DNA of 12,856 bases, taken from NCBI GenBank assembly GCA_937903315.1, contig CALCZO010000172.1, positions 1 through 12,856 on the forward strand, given 5' to 3'. The notes under the pieces were generated by a model. The model made no database searches, was not told where the DNA came from, and worked only from the letters and a program-made list of their open reading frames with translations. This stretch comes from an uncultured Alphaproteobacteria bacterium. GTDB taxonomy: Bacteria > Pseudomonadota > Alphaproteobacteria > Rhizobiales > Beijerinckiaceae. The position numbers and the translations under genes were made by a program. Below are positions 1 to 7,425 of this stretch, one piece after another. Each line of letters starts with the position of its first letter. The first letter of the stretch is position 1.

Positions 1-738
1 CTCGGCATCAAGCTCGAGAACGTGACCCTGCCGATGCTCGGCCGCGCCAAGCGCGTCCGCATCGAGAAGGAGAACACCACGATCATCGACGGCGCCGGCA
101 AGAAGAAGGACATCTCCGACCGCGTCGGCCAGATCAAGGGACAGATCGAGGAAACCTCCTCGGACTACGACCGCGAGAAGCTGCAGGAGCGTCTGGCCAA
201 GCTGGCGGGCGGCGTTGCCGTCATCCGCGTCGGCGGCGCCACCGAGGTCGAGGTGAAGGAGAAGAAGGACCGCGTGGACGACGCGCTCAACGCCACCCGC
301 GCTGCGGTGGAAGAGGGCATCGTTCCGGGCGGCGGCACGGCTCTGCTGCGTGCCAAGGGCGCGGTCGAGAAGATCAAGTCCGACAACGAGGACATCAAGG
401 CCGGTATCCAGATCGTGCTGAAGGCGCTTGAGGCACCGATCCGCCAGATCGTCGAGAACTCGGGCTGCGAAGGCTCGATCGTCGTCGGCAAGATCCTCGA
501 GAACACCAAGTCGGATACCTTCGGCTTCAACGCCCAGACCGAAGAGTATGTCGACATGATCAAGGCCGGGATCGTGGATCCGGCCAAGGTTGTGCGCACC
601 GCCCTTCAGGACGCGGCGTCGGTTGCCGGCCTGCTCATCACCACCGAGGCGATGATCGCGGAAGCCCCGAAGAAGGACGCTCCGGCGATGCCGGGCGGCG
701 GCGGCATGGGCGGCGGCATGGGCGGGATGGACTTCTAA
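1..738 (+). CDS. groEL: 60 kDa chaperonin GroEL, C-terminal part (5' truncated by window)
   Basis: This is the last 245 residues of GroEL, the ATP-driven cytoplasmic folding chamber that works with GroES. The reading frame is open from base 1, so the gene begins before the window; a full GroEL is about 545 residues. What is present is the end of the apical domain, the intermediate domain and the second equatorial segment. Recognisable blocks are EGIVPGGGTAL (from base 313), the stretch GFNAQTEEYVDMI, and AGIVDPAKVVRTALQ followed by SVAGLLITTEAM, which carries the conserved ATP-site Asp of the DP pair. The protein ends in the typical flexible Gly/Met tail GGGMGGMDF. A terminator follows directly, so the gene is the last of its operon. 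The GTG at base 22 is an internal Val codon and not a start. Identity is essentially certain; which paralogue it is (many rhizobia carry several groEL copies) cannot be told from this part. Confidence 0.98.
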   Translation, partial: LGIKLENVTLPMLGRAKRVRIEKENTTIIDGAGKKKDISDRVGQIKGQIEETSSDYDREKLQERLAKLAGGVAVIRVGGATEVEVKEKKDRVDDALNATRAAVEEGIVPGGGTALLRAKGAVEKIKSDNEDIKAGIQIVLKALEAPIRQIVENSGCEGSIVVGKILENTKSDTFGFNAQTEEYVDMIKAGIVDPAKVVRTALQDAASVAGLLITTEAMIAEAPKKDAPAMPGGGGMGGGMGGMDF

Positions 739-773
739 GAGACGTCCGTCAGGCCAAGGCCTCAGAGAGATTG

Positions 774-800
774 AAAAGGGCGCCTCCGGGCGCCCTTTTT
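774..800 (+). terminator. Rho-independent terminator after groEL
   Basis: The 7-bp GC stem GGGCGCC (778-784) pairs with GGCGCCC (789-795) around the 4-base loop TCCG. A run of four A (774-777) lies before it and five T (796-800) after it, so the stem can be extended by A-T pairs. It starts 36 bases after the groEL stop and ends groEL transcription. The A and T runs would also allow some function in the opposite direction, but no gene arrives from the right here. The remaining bases up to the next start (801-910) show no clear promoter to me. Confidence 0.9.
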
Positions 801-910
801 GCGTCGCTGCCGGCGATCACAACTTCGCCATTCGCCAGCGCCCGGCGATGCCGTACAACGATGCGCGTGATACTCGAATCAGACTCGACCGATCAGGGAA
901 CGCTCCACTC

Positions 911-2974
911 ATGCGTCTCATTGCCTTTGCCGCTGCCGGCCTGTCCGGTCTTGCCATTGTCCTGAACCTGACCGGGCTGTCGGCCCATGTGCCGCTCTAT
1001 GTCGGCGCCGGCGGCCTGGCGGTGGCCGGGGTGCTGCTGTCGATCCGGCTGATGGGACCGTTCCTGCGGTTCTTCGCCGGGTTCTACGGCATTTCGTTCA
1101 GCCTGCTGATGCTGCTGATGATGACGCAGGGGCTGATGCCCGATGCGGTGGGCAAGCTCGTGCCGCCGCCGCTGACCGCTTTTACGGCGGCGGCCTTCGT
1201 CGTGCTGGTCTTCCTGCTCTCGCGCGTGCCGGTCATCCAGAATGTCGCCCATATCGCCGATCCCTATTTTGCCTCCGACGACCGGCGGCAGGCGATGGTG
1301 CCGTTTGCCGGGGCGCGGATGGTGCGCGAGAACCGCCTCGGCATGGCACTGCTGGCGGCGATCATCCTGATCAATCTCGGGCAGGTTGCGGTGTCAGTGC
1401 AGCTCAGCTACTGGGGCCGCAACTGGTTCGACGCCATTCAGGCCAAGAACGCGGCCGAGTTCTGGCGGCTGATCGTCGCCGAATGGATGCCGTGGGTGGC
1501 GCTGCTGATCACCTCGAACCTGATCGAATACATCCTTGAAAGCGTGTTCAAGATCCGCTGGCGCTCGTGGATGACCGACCGGCTGACCGGGCGCTGGCTG
1601 GCGGACGGCACGCATTACCGGCTCGGACTGATCGGCAACGGCGTCGACAACCCCGACCAGCGCATTCAGGAAGACGTCAACAACTACATCCTGACGACCT
1701 ACTCGCTGTCGATCTCGCTGATCCAGCAGATCTCGTCGCTGATCTCGTTCTCGGTGATCCTGTGGGGGCTGTCGGCCAGCCTGACCCTGCCGGGCACCGA
1801 GACCAAGGTTCCGGGCCTGCTGTTGTGGATCGCGATTGCCTATGCGGCAATCGGCACCGCGGTCGCCCATCTGCTCGGCCGCAAACTGATCCCGCTCTAC
1901 TTCGCGCAGGAAAAGTACGAGGCGAACTTCCGCTTCGGGCTGGCGCGCCTGCGCGAGTTCTCCGAACCGGTGGCGCTGCTCGAGGGCGAACCAACCGAAC
2001 GCAAGCGGCTTGGCAACCTGTTCGGCGAACTGGTGACGAACTTCTTCCGCATCATCCATGTCCGCAAGTGGCTCAACGCCTTCACCCAGCTGTACGGCTC
2101 GTCGAACAGTGTCGTGCCCTATGTCATCGTCGCGCCGTTCTATTTTGCCGACAAGGTGACGCTGGGCGTGATGAACCAGACTGCGGGCGCATTCTCGCGG
2201 GTCGACGGCGCGCTGTCGTTCTTCATCGACCGCTATGCGACGCTGGCCAACTACAAGGCGGTCGTCGATCGTCTTAACAGCTTCGAATCCTCGGTCACTG
2301 TCGCACTGAAAGCGCGCGAGGAGACGCGCATCGTCCCCGAGGCCTCGACCGGCAAGGACCTGCATCTGGGCGATCTCGACATCGTCCTGCCCGACGGGCG
2401 ATTGCTGGCGCGGTTCCATGACGTCACGCTCAAGGCCGGCAACCACACGCTGATCACCGGGCCGTCCGGCTCGGGCAAGTCGACGCTGTTCCGGGCCATT
2501 TCGGCGATCTGGCCCTTCGGCGCAGGGCGGATCGGCCTGCCCGAGGGCCGGATCATGGTGCTGCCGCAACGACCCTACCTGCCGATCGGAACCTTGCGCT
2601 CGGCGGTGTCCTATCCCGACATGAAGGGCCGGTTCACCGATGAGGATATCGCGCGGGCGCTTGACCTGGTCGCTCTTGGCCCGCTGGCAGCGCGCCTCGA
2701 CGAGGAGGGGCACTGGACTGCGATCCTGTCGGGTGGCGAACAGCAACGGCTCGGCATCGCGCGGGCCCTGCTGGCGCGGCCGGACTGGTTGTTGATGGAC
2801 GAAAGCACCTCGGCGCTCGACGAGCCGCTGGAAGCCGCGATCTACCGCGCCATCCGCGAGCATCTGCCGGACACGACGGTTGTGTCCATTGGCCACAGGT
2901 CGTCGCTGATCCCGTATCACGATGCGCGGCTGACAATGACGCGGCAGGCGGACGGAACCTTCGCCCCGGCGTGA
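911..2974 (+). CDS. ABC transporter, fused membrane domain and ATPase, SbmA/BacA/YddA-like (ABC_membrane_2 family)
   Basis: This 687-residue inner-membrane ABC protein has its permease and ATPase on one chain and should work as a homodimer. The N-terminal part is strongly hydrophobic (likely segments near residues 3-21, 28-46, 51-71, 88-106, 144-163 and 193-212). The central part has the family marks RWRSWMTDRLTGRWL (from residue 216) and NPDQRI (247-252) seen in SbmA/BacA and YddA-type proteins. The ATPase is complete: Walker A GPSGSGKST (517-525), signature LSGGEQQR (606-613), Walker B LLMDE with Asp630/Glu631, and H-loop His662. Family members import peptides, bleomycin or cobalamin-like compounds, or affect very-long-chain fatty acids in the envelope; the cargo here is unknown. 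I prefer the start at 911 because AGGGA lies just upstream at a workable distance. An in-frame ATG at 848 would add 21 polar residues but lacks a ribosome site. It stands alone after the groEL terminator and converges on the sugar operon, so a link with that operon is unlikely. Confidence 0.88.
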   Translation: MRLIAFAAAGLSGLAIVLNLTGLSAHVPLYVGAGGLAVAGVLLSIRLMGPFLRFFAGFYGISFSLLMLLMMTQGLMPDAVGKLVPPPLTAFTAAAFVVLVFLLSRVPVIQNVAHIADPYFASDDRRQAMVPFAGARMVRENRLGMALLAAIILINLGQVAVSVQLSYWGRNWFDAIQAKNAAEFWRLIVAEWMPWVALLITSNLIEYILESVFKIRWRSWMTDRLTGRWLADGTHYRLGLIGNGVDNPDQRIQEDVNNYILTTYSLSISLIQQISSLISFSVILWGLSASLTLPGTETKVPGLLLWIAIAYAAIGTAVAHLLGRKLIPLYFAQEKYEANFRFGLARLREFSEPVALLEGEPTERKRLGNLFGELVTNFFRIIHVRKWLNAFTQLYGSSNSVVPYVIVAPFYFADKVTLGVMNQTAGAFSRVDGALSFFIDRYATLANYKAVVDRLNSFESSVTVALKAREETRIVPEASTGKDLHLGDLDIVLPDGRLLARFHDVTLKAGNHTLITGPSGSGKSTLFRAISAIWPFGAGRIGLPEGRIMVLPQRPYLPIGTLRSAVSYPDMKGRFTDEDIARALDLVALGPLAARLDEEGHWTAILSGGEQQRLGIARALLARPDWLLMDESTSALDEPLEAAIYRAIREHLPDTTVVSIGHRSSLIPYHDARLTMTRQADGTFAPA

Positions 2975-2986
2975 GCCAGGGCCGCG

Positions 2987-3018
2987 TCAACCGGCCAGAA
3001 AATCAACCGGCCAGAAAA
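2987..3018. repeat. Perfect 16-bp tandem duplication at the convergent gene ends
   Basis: The unit TCAACCGGCCAGAAAA occurs twice head to tail, at 2987-3002 and 3003-3018. The right copy encodes, on the minus strand, the last residues (FLAG) and stop codon of the cupin gene. The left copy lies in the 28-bp gap before the ABC transporter stop. A short hairpin GGCCG (2980-2984) / CGGCC (2992-2996) uses part of the left copy, but there is no T run on either strand, so I do not call a terminator. A simple slippage duplication explains it. Confidence 0.85.
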
Positions 3019-3344
3019 TCGCGCCGGGCCGGCGTGAAGCTGTCAATCAGCTCGCCGGCTTCAAGGCAGACGGCACCGTGCAGCGCGCCCGACGGCACCT
3101 TGAAACTGTCACCCGCTCTCAGCCGGCGGGTGAGGCCGGAAATGGTGACATCGAACACGCCGCTGACGACATAGCAGGTCTGGACATGCGGATGGCTGTG
3201 GGGCAGGCCTTCGGCCCCGGCTTCGAACACGACCCGCACGGTCATCAGGGCATCGTCATAGCCCAGCACCTTGCGGCGGATGCCCGGTCCGCCGCTGTCC
3301 CATGCCACCTCGGCATCGGTGACGAAATCGCCGCTTGCGGTCAT
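3003..3344 (-). CDS. kdgF: Small cupin, KdgF-like unsaturated-uronate opening enzyme
   Basis: This 113-residue single-domain cupin resembles KdgF closely in layout. KdgF converts the cyclic 4,5-unsaturated uronate monomers released by pectin, alginate or other uronate lyases and unsaturated glycosidases into the linear keto form, in the cytoplasm. The N-terminal RRKVLGYDDALMTVRV (23-38), the metal-site block HSHPHVQT (49-56) with His49, His51 and Gln55, the YVVSG turn (58-62) and His89 in GALHGAV are all in the expected order, giving the usual HxH...Q...H metal ligands. The gene is the last of the leftward operon. Its ATG overlaps the stop of the dehydratase by four bases (ATGA), with GGAGAGG just upstream as ribosome site. 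The stop codon lies inside a 16-bp tandem duplication. A different small-cupin sugar role cannot be excluded because no lyase or unsaturated glucuronidase is seen nearby. I am sure of the cupin and fairly sure of KdgF. Confidence 0.78.
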   Translation of the reverse strand: MTASGDFVTDAEVAWDSGGPGIRRKVLGYDDALMTVRVVFEAGAEGLPHSHPHVQTCYVVSGVFDVTISGLTRRLRAGDSFKVPSGALHGAVCLEAGELIDSFTPARRDFLAG

Positions 3345-4552
3345 GATCCTCTCCGCAACTTCAGACGGCGCTGCAACCGGGTCTGGAAATACACCGCCTC
3401 GCCGGTCGTTCCGCTCTCGTAGGCCCAGCCATCATCGTCGGGAAGGATCGAGACATTGCGCACCGAGGGGTGTTTCGCGATCTCGTCTGGCACGATATCG
3501 ACCCCGAGCCCCGGCGTGGTCGGCAACACCAGCGCACCGCCCTCCAGCACCGGCGGGGCGGAGATGACGGTGTTGCGGCCGGGCCAGTCGAATTCCATCC
3601 GTTCCAGCATCAGCGCGTTGGGAATGGTCGCCATCACGTGCAGCGCGGCAAATTCCGCCACCGGGCCGAGCGAGCCGGAATGGGGCGCCATGGTGATGTA
3701 GTGGGCCTCGGCCATCGCCGCGATCTTGCGCATCTGGGTGATGCCGCCGGCCCGGCCGGTATCGGGCTGGACAACATCGACCAGATCGCGCTCGATCAGC
3801 GGGCGCAGGCCCCAGATGGTCGAGAGCCGCTCGCCGGCGGCCAGCGGCACGCCGACATTGTCGCGCACCCGCTGGAAGGCGTCGAGATTTTCGGGGGCGA
3901 TCGGGTCCTCGTAGAACAGGGGATCGAACGCCTCCAGCTCGCGCCCGATCTGGATCGCATCCTGCGGCGTCGCCCAGCTCGGGCCATGGGCATCGACCAT
4001 GATGTCGATGTCAGGGCCGACCGTCTCACGCACGGCGGCGACCTTGGACAACTCGACCGCTCCGGTGAACGAGACCTTCATCGCCTTGTAGCCCGCACCC
4101 AGCAGCGCCTTGGCCTGCGCCGGCGTCTTGGCATGACCGTAGACAGGAATACGGTCGCGGAACCTGCCGCCAAGCAGGTTCCAGACCGGCTGGCCGAGCG
4201 CCTTGCCCTTGATGTCCCACAACGCCATCTCGATGCCGGTGAGCGCACCAGCACCGACCGTGCCGAGGACACCATGCCCCATCGAGCCGATGAACAGCTT
4301 GCCCCACAGCCGGTCGATATCCGCCGGATCCTCGCCGATCAGCAGACCGGCGTAGTCCTTCACCGCCGTCTCGATGACACGCGGCCAGCCCGAACATTCG
4401 CCGACGCCATAGATCCCCTCGTCGGTCAGCACCTTGACGAACAGCCAGTTCCGCGAGCCGCGGAAATCGGCGTAGATGCCCTTGGCTTCGCTGGCGTGCG
4501 AGGGCCGCGCGCCGACCTGCATGAGGTAGGTTTCGATGCCGGTGATCTTCAT
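3341..4552 (-). CDS. Enolase-superfamily sugar-acid dehydratase (mandelate racemase / muconate lactonizing family, galactonate-dehydratase-like)
   Basis: This 403-residue protein has the usual length and two-domain form of the family: an N-terminal capping domain (about 1-125) with ALTGIEMALWDIKGK, then a barrel. Metal ligands are Asp187 (in VDAHG), Glu215 (YEDP) and Glu241 (AGERLS). His189, two residues after the first ligand, and His291 in APHSGS match the acid/base histidines of the D-galactonate / mannonate dehydratase branch, which removes water from an aldonate to give a 2-keto-3-deoxy acid. Asp264 in QPDTGRAGG is also conserved. Which aldonate it uses cannot be read from sequence; galactonate, arabinonate, gluconate or a uronate-derived acid are all possible. 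The start at 4552 is four bases inside the ATPase gene (ATGA overlap) with AGGGAA before it, and the stop overlaps the cupin start. It is therefore translationally coupled to both and very likely acts on what the importer brings in. Confidence 0.87.
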   Translation of the reverse strand: MKITGIETYLMQVGARPSHASEAKGIYADFRGSRNWLFVKVLTDEGIYGVGECSGWPRVIETAVKDYAGLLIGEDPADIDRLWGKLFIGSMGHGVLGTVGAGALTGIEMALWDIKGKALGQPVWNLLGGRFRDRIPVYGHAKTPAQAKALLGAGYKAMKVSFTGAVELSKVAAVRETVGPDIDIMVDAHGPSWATPQDAIQIGRELEAFDPLFYEDPIAPENLDAFQRVRDNVGVPLAAGERLSTIWGLRPLIERDLVDVVQPDTGRAGGITQMRKIAAMAEAHYITMAPHSGSLGPVAEFAALHVMATIPNALMLERMEFDWPGRNTVISAPPVLEGGALVLPTTPGLGVDIVPDEIAKHPSVRNVSILPDDDGWAYESGTTGEAVYFQTRLQRRLKLRRGS

Positions 4553-6288
4553 GACGTTTCCCTGTAGCGGGTTCGGATGCGGGTGCCCCGCATCCGCGGA
4601 TCAGGGTGGGGTACGGCGGAGAGCAGCGCCTGTGTGTAGGGATGCTGCGGATCGGTGCAGACCTGTTCGGTCGGCCCGGATTCAACGATGCGACCCTTGT
4701 ACATCACCGCGATCCGGTCGCAGAAATAGCGGATGACAGCAATGTCGTGGCTGATGAAGATGAAGGACAGATCCAGCCGCTCCTGAAGATCGAGCAGGAG
4801 ATCGAGCACCTGGGTGCGGATCGAGACATCGAGCGCCGAGGTCGCCTCGTCGGCAATGATGATGCGCGGATCGAGCGCGATGGCCCGGGCGATGCCGATG
4901 CGCTGGCGCTGGCCACCCGAAAAGGCATGCGGGTAGCGTTCCATCGCCGACTTGGGCAATCCAACCAGTTCCAGCAGTTCGCCGACCCGGTCGGTCAGCG
5001 CGCGGCCCTGATACAGGCCGTTGACCAGCATCGGCTCGCCGATGATCTGGGCGACAGTCATGCGCGGATTGAGCGAGGACATCGGGTCCTGAAACACCAT
5101 CCGGAGTTCGCGGCGCGCTGCGCGCAACTGCGTCTCGCTCAACGCCGCAAGATTGCGTGTGACGCCGTCCTTGGCGGTGTAGTCGACCGTGCCGGCGCTG
5201 GTGTCGTACACGCGCAGGATGCAGCGGCCCAGGGTCGACTTGCCGGAACCCGACTCGCCGACGATGCCGAGGTTTTCCCCGGCGCGCAGCGACAGCGAAA
5301 CCTCGTTGACCGCCAGCAGCGGATCGGTCTTCTTGAAGAACGCGCCGCGGTCGATGTGAAATGCCTTGGTCAGCCCCGAGACCTTGAGCAGGACATCGCC
5401 GAGCGGCTTTTCGGCCCGCCGCTTCAGCCGCCGTTCGGAGGGCCGGTCGAGTTGCTTGACCGAGCCGAGCAGCATCTTGGTGTAGTCGTGCTGCGGCTTT
5501 TCGAAGATCGACAGCGTATCGCCCTGCTCGACGATCTTGCCGAAGCGCATGACGGCGACTTCGTCGGCGATCTCGGCGACCACGCCCATGTCGTGGGTGA
5601 TGAACAGCACCGACATGCCGTCGTCATCCTGCAGCTTGCGGATCAGGGCGAGAATTTCGGCCTGCGTCGTCACATCGAGCGCGGTCGTCGGCTCGTCGGC
5701 GATCAGCACACCGGGACTGCAGGCGAGCGCCATGGCGATCATGGCGCGCTGGCGCATGCCGCCGGAATATTCAAACGGATAGCGGTCGACGGTCTTGTCC
5801 GGGTTGGCGATCTCGACCTTGCGCAGCAGCTCGATGGCGCGGGCGCGGGCCTCCTTGCGGCTGACGCTTTCGTGCAGGCGGATCGCCTCGCCGATCTGGT
5901 CGCCAATGGTGTGGACGGGCGAGAGCGAGGACATCGGCTCCTGGAAGATCATCGCGATATCGCGGCCGCGGATGGCGCGGATGGCTGCGGAGCGGGGATC
6001 GAGCGCGGCCAGATCAACGATGTTGTCGCCCTGACTGGCACCACGGGCGGTGTGGTGGCGATGCAGCTTCACCTCGCCGGAGATGATGCGGCCGGGCGGA
6101 TCGACGATCTGGAGGATCGACCGGGCAGTAACGCTCTTGCCCGAACCCGATTCGCCGACAAGGCACAGCGTCTTGCCGCGATGGAGCGTGAAGGAGACAT
6201 CGTCGACCGCGCGGAACGGACCGTGACGGGTGGCAAATTCGGTGACGAGGTTCCGGATCTCGATGACCGGCGGCGGCGCGATGACCAT
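4549..6288 (-). CDS. ABC importer ATPase, two fused ATP-binding domains (DppD-DppF / GsiA type)
   Basis: This is the cytoplasmic energy subunit of the importer encoded by this operon. The 579 residues hold two complete ABC cassettes. The first has Walker A GESGSGKS (45-52), signature YSGGMRQR (174-181), Walker B LIADEP (195-200) and His232. The second has Walker A GESGSGKST (344-352), FSGGQRQR (456-463), Walker B IIIADEA (476-482) and His514. Each is followed by the C-terminal region typical of oligopeptide-type ATPases (for example DPQHPYTQALLSAVP, 546-560). Most Opp/Dpp systems use two separate proteins; fusion is common in alphaproteobacterial and glutathione (GsiA) systems. The frame stays open far upstream, but the start at 6288 is clear: MVIAPPPVIEIRNLV begins the domain, AGGAGG lies about seven bases before it, and its A is shared with the permease stop (TGATG). 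Both sites look catalytically intact. Confidence 0.93.
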   Translation of the reverse strand: MVIAPPPVIEIRNLVTEFATRHGPFRAVDDVSFTLHRGKTLCLVGESGSGKSVTARSILQIVDPPGRIISGEVKLHRHHTARGASQGDNIVDLAALDPRSAAIRAIRGRDIAMIFQEPMSSLSPVHTIGDQIGEAIRLHESVSRKEARARAIELLRKVEIANPDKTVDRYPFEYSGGMRQRAMIAMALACSPGVLIADEPTTALDVTTQAEILALIRKLQDDDGMSVLFITHDMGVVAEIADEVAVMRFGKIVEQGDTLSIFEKPQHDYTKMLLGSVKQLDRPSERRLKRRAEKPLGDVLLKVSGLTKAFHIDRGAFFKKTDPLLAVNEVSLSLRAGENLGIVGESGSGKSTLGRCILRVYDTSAGTVDYTAKDGVTRNLAALSETQLRAARRELRMVFQDPMSSLNPRMTVAQIIGEPMLVNGLYQGRALTDRVGELLELVGLPKSAMERYPHAFSGGQRQRIGIARAIALDPRIIIADEATSALDVSIRTQVLDLLLDLQERLDLSFIFISHDIAVIRYFCDRIAVMYKGRIVESGPTEQVCTDPQHPYTQALLSAVPHPDPRMRGTRIRTRYRETS

Positions 6289-7421
6289 CAGCGCCCCTCC
6301 TGCGCGTAAGGATCGGCAGCATCGCGCAAGCCGTCGCCGAGGAAGTTGAGCGCCAGAACCGCGACGCAGACCGCGACGCCGGGGGAGAACAGCCACGGCG
6401 CCTCGGCGATGGAGCGGACGTTCTGCGCCTCCTTGAGCAGCACGCCCCACGAGATGGTCGGCGGCAGCAGGCCGAGCCCGAGGAACGACAGCGAGGTTTC
6501 GGCAATGATCATCATCGGGATCGCCAGCGAGACGGAAGCAATGATGTGCGAGACCATCGAGGGCAGCATGTGGCGGAAGATGATGCGCAACTGCGAACAG
6601 CCATCGAGCCGGGCGGCGGTGACGAAATCCTCGGTCCGGAGCGCAAGAAAGCGACCGCGCACAACGCGGGCGAGTTCCGTCCAGCCGATCAGCGACAGGA
6701 TGACGGTGATGGCAAAGTAGCGCCAGGTCGGCGGCCAGTCCTGCGGCAGCGCGGCGGACAGGCCGAGCCAGATCGGGATGGTCGGCATCGCCAGCTTGAA
6801 TTCGACGATACGCTGGACCGACGCGTCGATCCAGCCGCCGAAATAGCCCGAGACGCCGCCGAGAAAGATGCCAAGGACGAGGCTCATCAACACGCCGATC
6901 AGGCCGATCGACATCGAGATGCGGGTGCCGGCGATGATCCGGCTCAGCATGTCGCGGCCGAGACGATCGGCCCCGATCAGATAGAACCGCTCGCCCGGCA
7001 CCTTGGCCGCGAGCAGCCGCCGTTCGATGGTGAACAGGCCCCACATCTTGACCGGCGTACCCTTGCCGAACAGCGTAATGTCGACGGTTCGGGCCGGATC
7101 GGCGGTAAAGGTGGTGGCCAGCGTGATGGGGTCGCGCTTGAGTGCCATGCCGATGACATGCGGCTGGATCGTCCAGCCGCCGTCCGGCGTCGCCTTGATC
7201 AGATGCAGCGCCTGGGGCGGATGGTTGATGGCGCGGGCGTTCGACTGGTCGGGATCGTAGGGCGCCAGCACCTCGGCGAAGGCGGCGATGAAATACAGCA
7301 GCGCGACGAGGAACAGGCCGAAGACCGCAAGGCGGTGGCGGCGGAAGGCCCACCACATCAGGCGCCACTGGCTGGCCTGATCGGTCGAGGGATGCTGACG
7401 GGTGTCGAGGGTCATGCTCAT
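6288..7421 (-). CDS. ABC importer permease, OppC/DppC type, with enlarged periplasmic loop
   Basis: This 377-residue inner-membrane subunit is one half of the translocation pore. The first membrane segment is near residues 31-50. It is followed by the family motif APYDPDQ (53-59), a long polar stretch, then FYLIGADRLGRDMLSRIIAGTRIS (from 146), the standard entry to the permease domain. Further membrane segments follow near 171-193, 233-252, 291-310 and 345-362. The ATPase-docking EAA loop is EDFVTAARLDGCSQLR (264-279) followed by HMLP. Ordinary OppC/DppC proteins are about 300 residues; the extra length is almost all in the region between the first segment and GADRLGRD. The ribosome site is close to ATG 7421 (GGTGAG), and ATG 7415 is an equally possible start that would lose two residues. 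The gene lies four bases after the other permease and shares one base with the ATPase, so it is part of the same transcript. Confidence 0.93.
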   Translation of the reverse strand: MSMTLDTRQHPSTDQASQWRLMWWAFRRHRLAVFGLFLVALLYFIAAFAEVLAPYDPDQSNARAINHPPQALHLIKATPDGGWTIQPHVIGMALKRDPITLATTFTADPARTVDITLFGKGTPVKMWGLFTIERRLLAAKVPGERFYLIGADRLGRDMLSRIIAGTRISMSIGLIGVLMSLVLGIFLGGVSGYFGGWIDASVQRIVEFKLAMPTIPIWLGLSAALPQDWPPTWRYFAITVILSLIGWTELARVVRGRFLALRTEDFVTAARLDGCSQLRIIFRHMLPSMVSHIIASVSLAIPMMIIAETSLSFLGLGLLPPTISWGVLLKEAQNVRSIAEAPWLFSPGVAVCVAVLALNFLGDGLRDAADPYAQEGR

Positions 7422-7425
7422 GCGC

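Noticed and set aside
848..910. Upstream ATG for the SbmA/YddA-like gene
   Set aside because: No ribosome site and a polar, unconserved-looking lead; kept only as a possible alternative start.
771..965. Small + strand open frame of 64 codons after groEL
   Set aside because: It begins inside the terminator, overlaps the transporter gene in another frame and has no ribosome site.
1394..2920. Long minus-strand open frame (508 codons) opposite the SbmA/YddA-like gene
   Set aside because: Low-complexity Arg/Gln-rich translation, antisense to a complete ABC protein; a GC-driven shadow.
2980..2996. Hairpin GGCCG/CGGCC as a shared terminator of the convergent genes
   Set aside because: Only five base pairs and no T run on either strand.
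3470..6309. Two long + strand open frames (365 and 567 codons) opposite the dehydratase and ATPase genes
   Set aside because: Antisense to genes with intact motifs; no recognisable protein and no ribosome site.
6289..7368. Upstream extension of the fused ATPase frame to 939 codons
   Set aside because: The extra part overlaps the OppC-type permease in another frame and has no domain; the start at 6288 has a strong ribosome site and the usual stop-start overlap.
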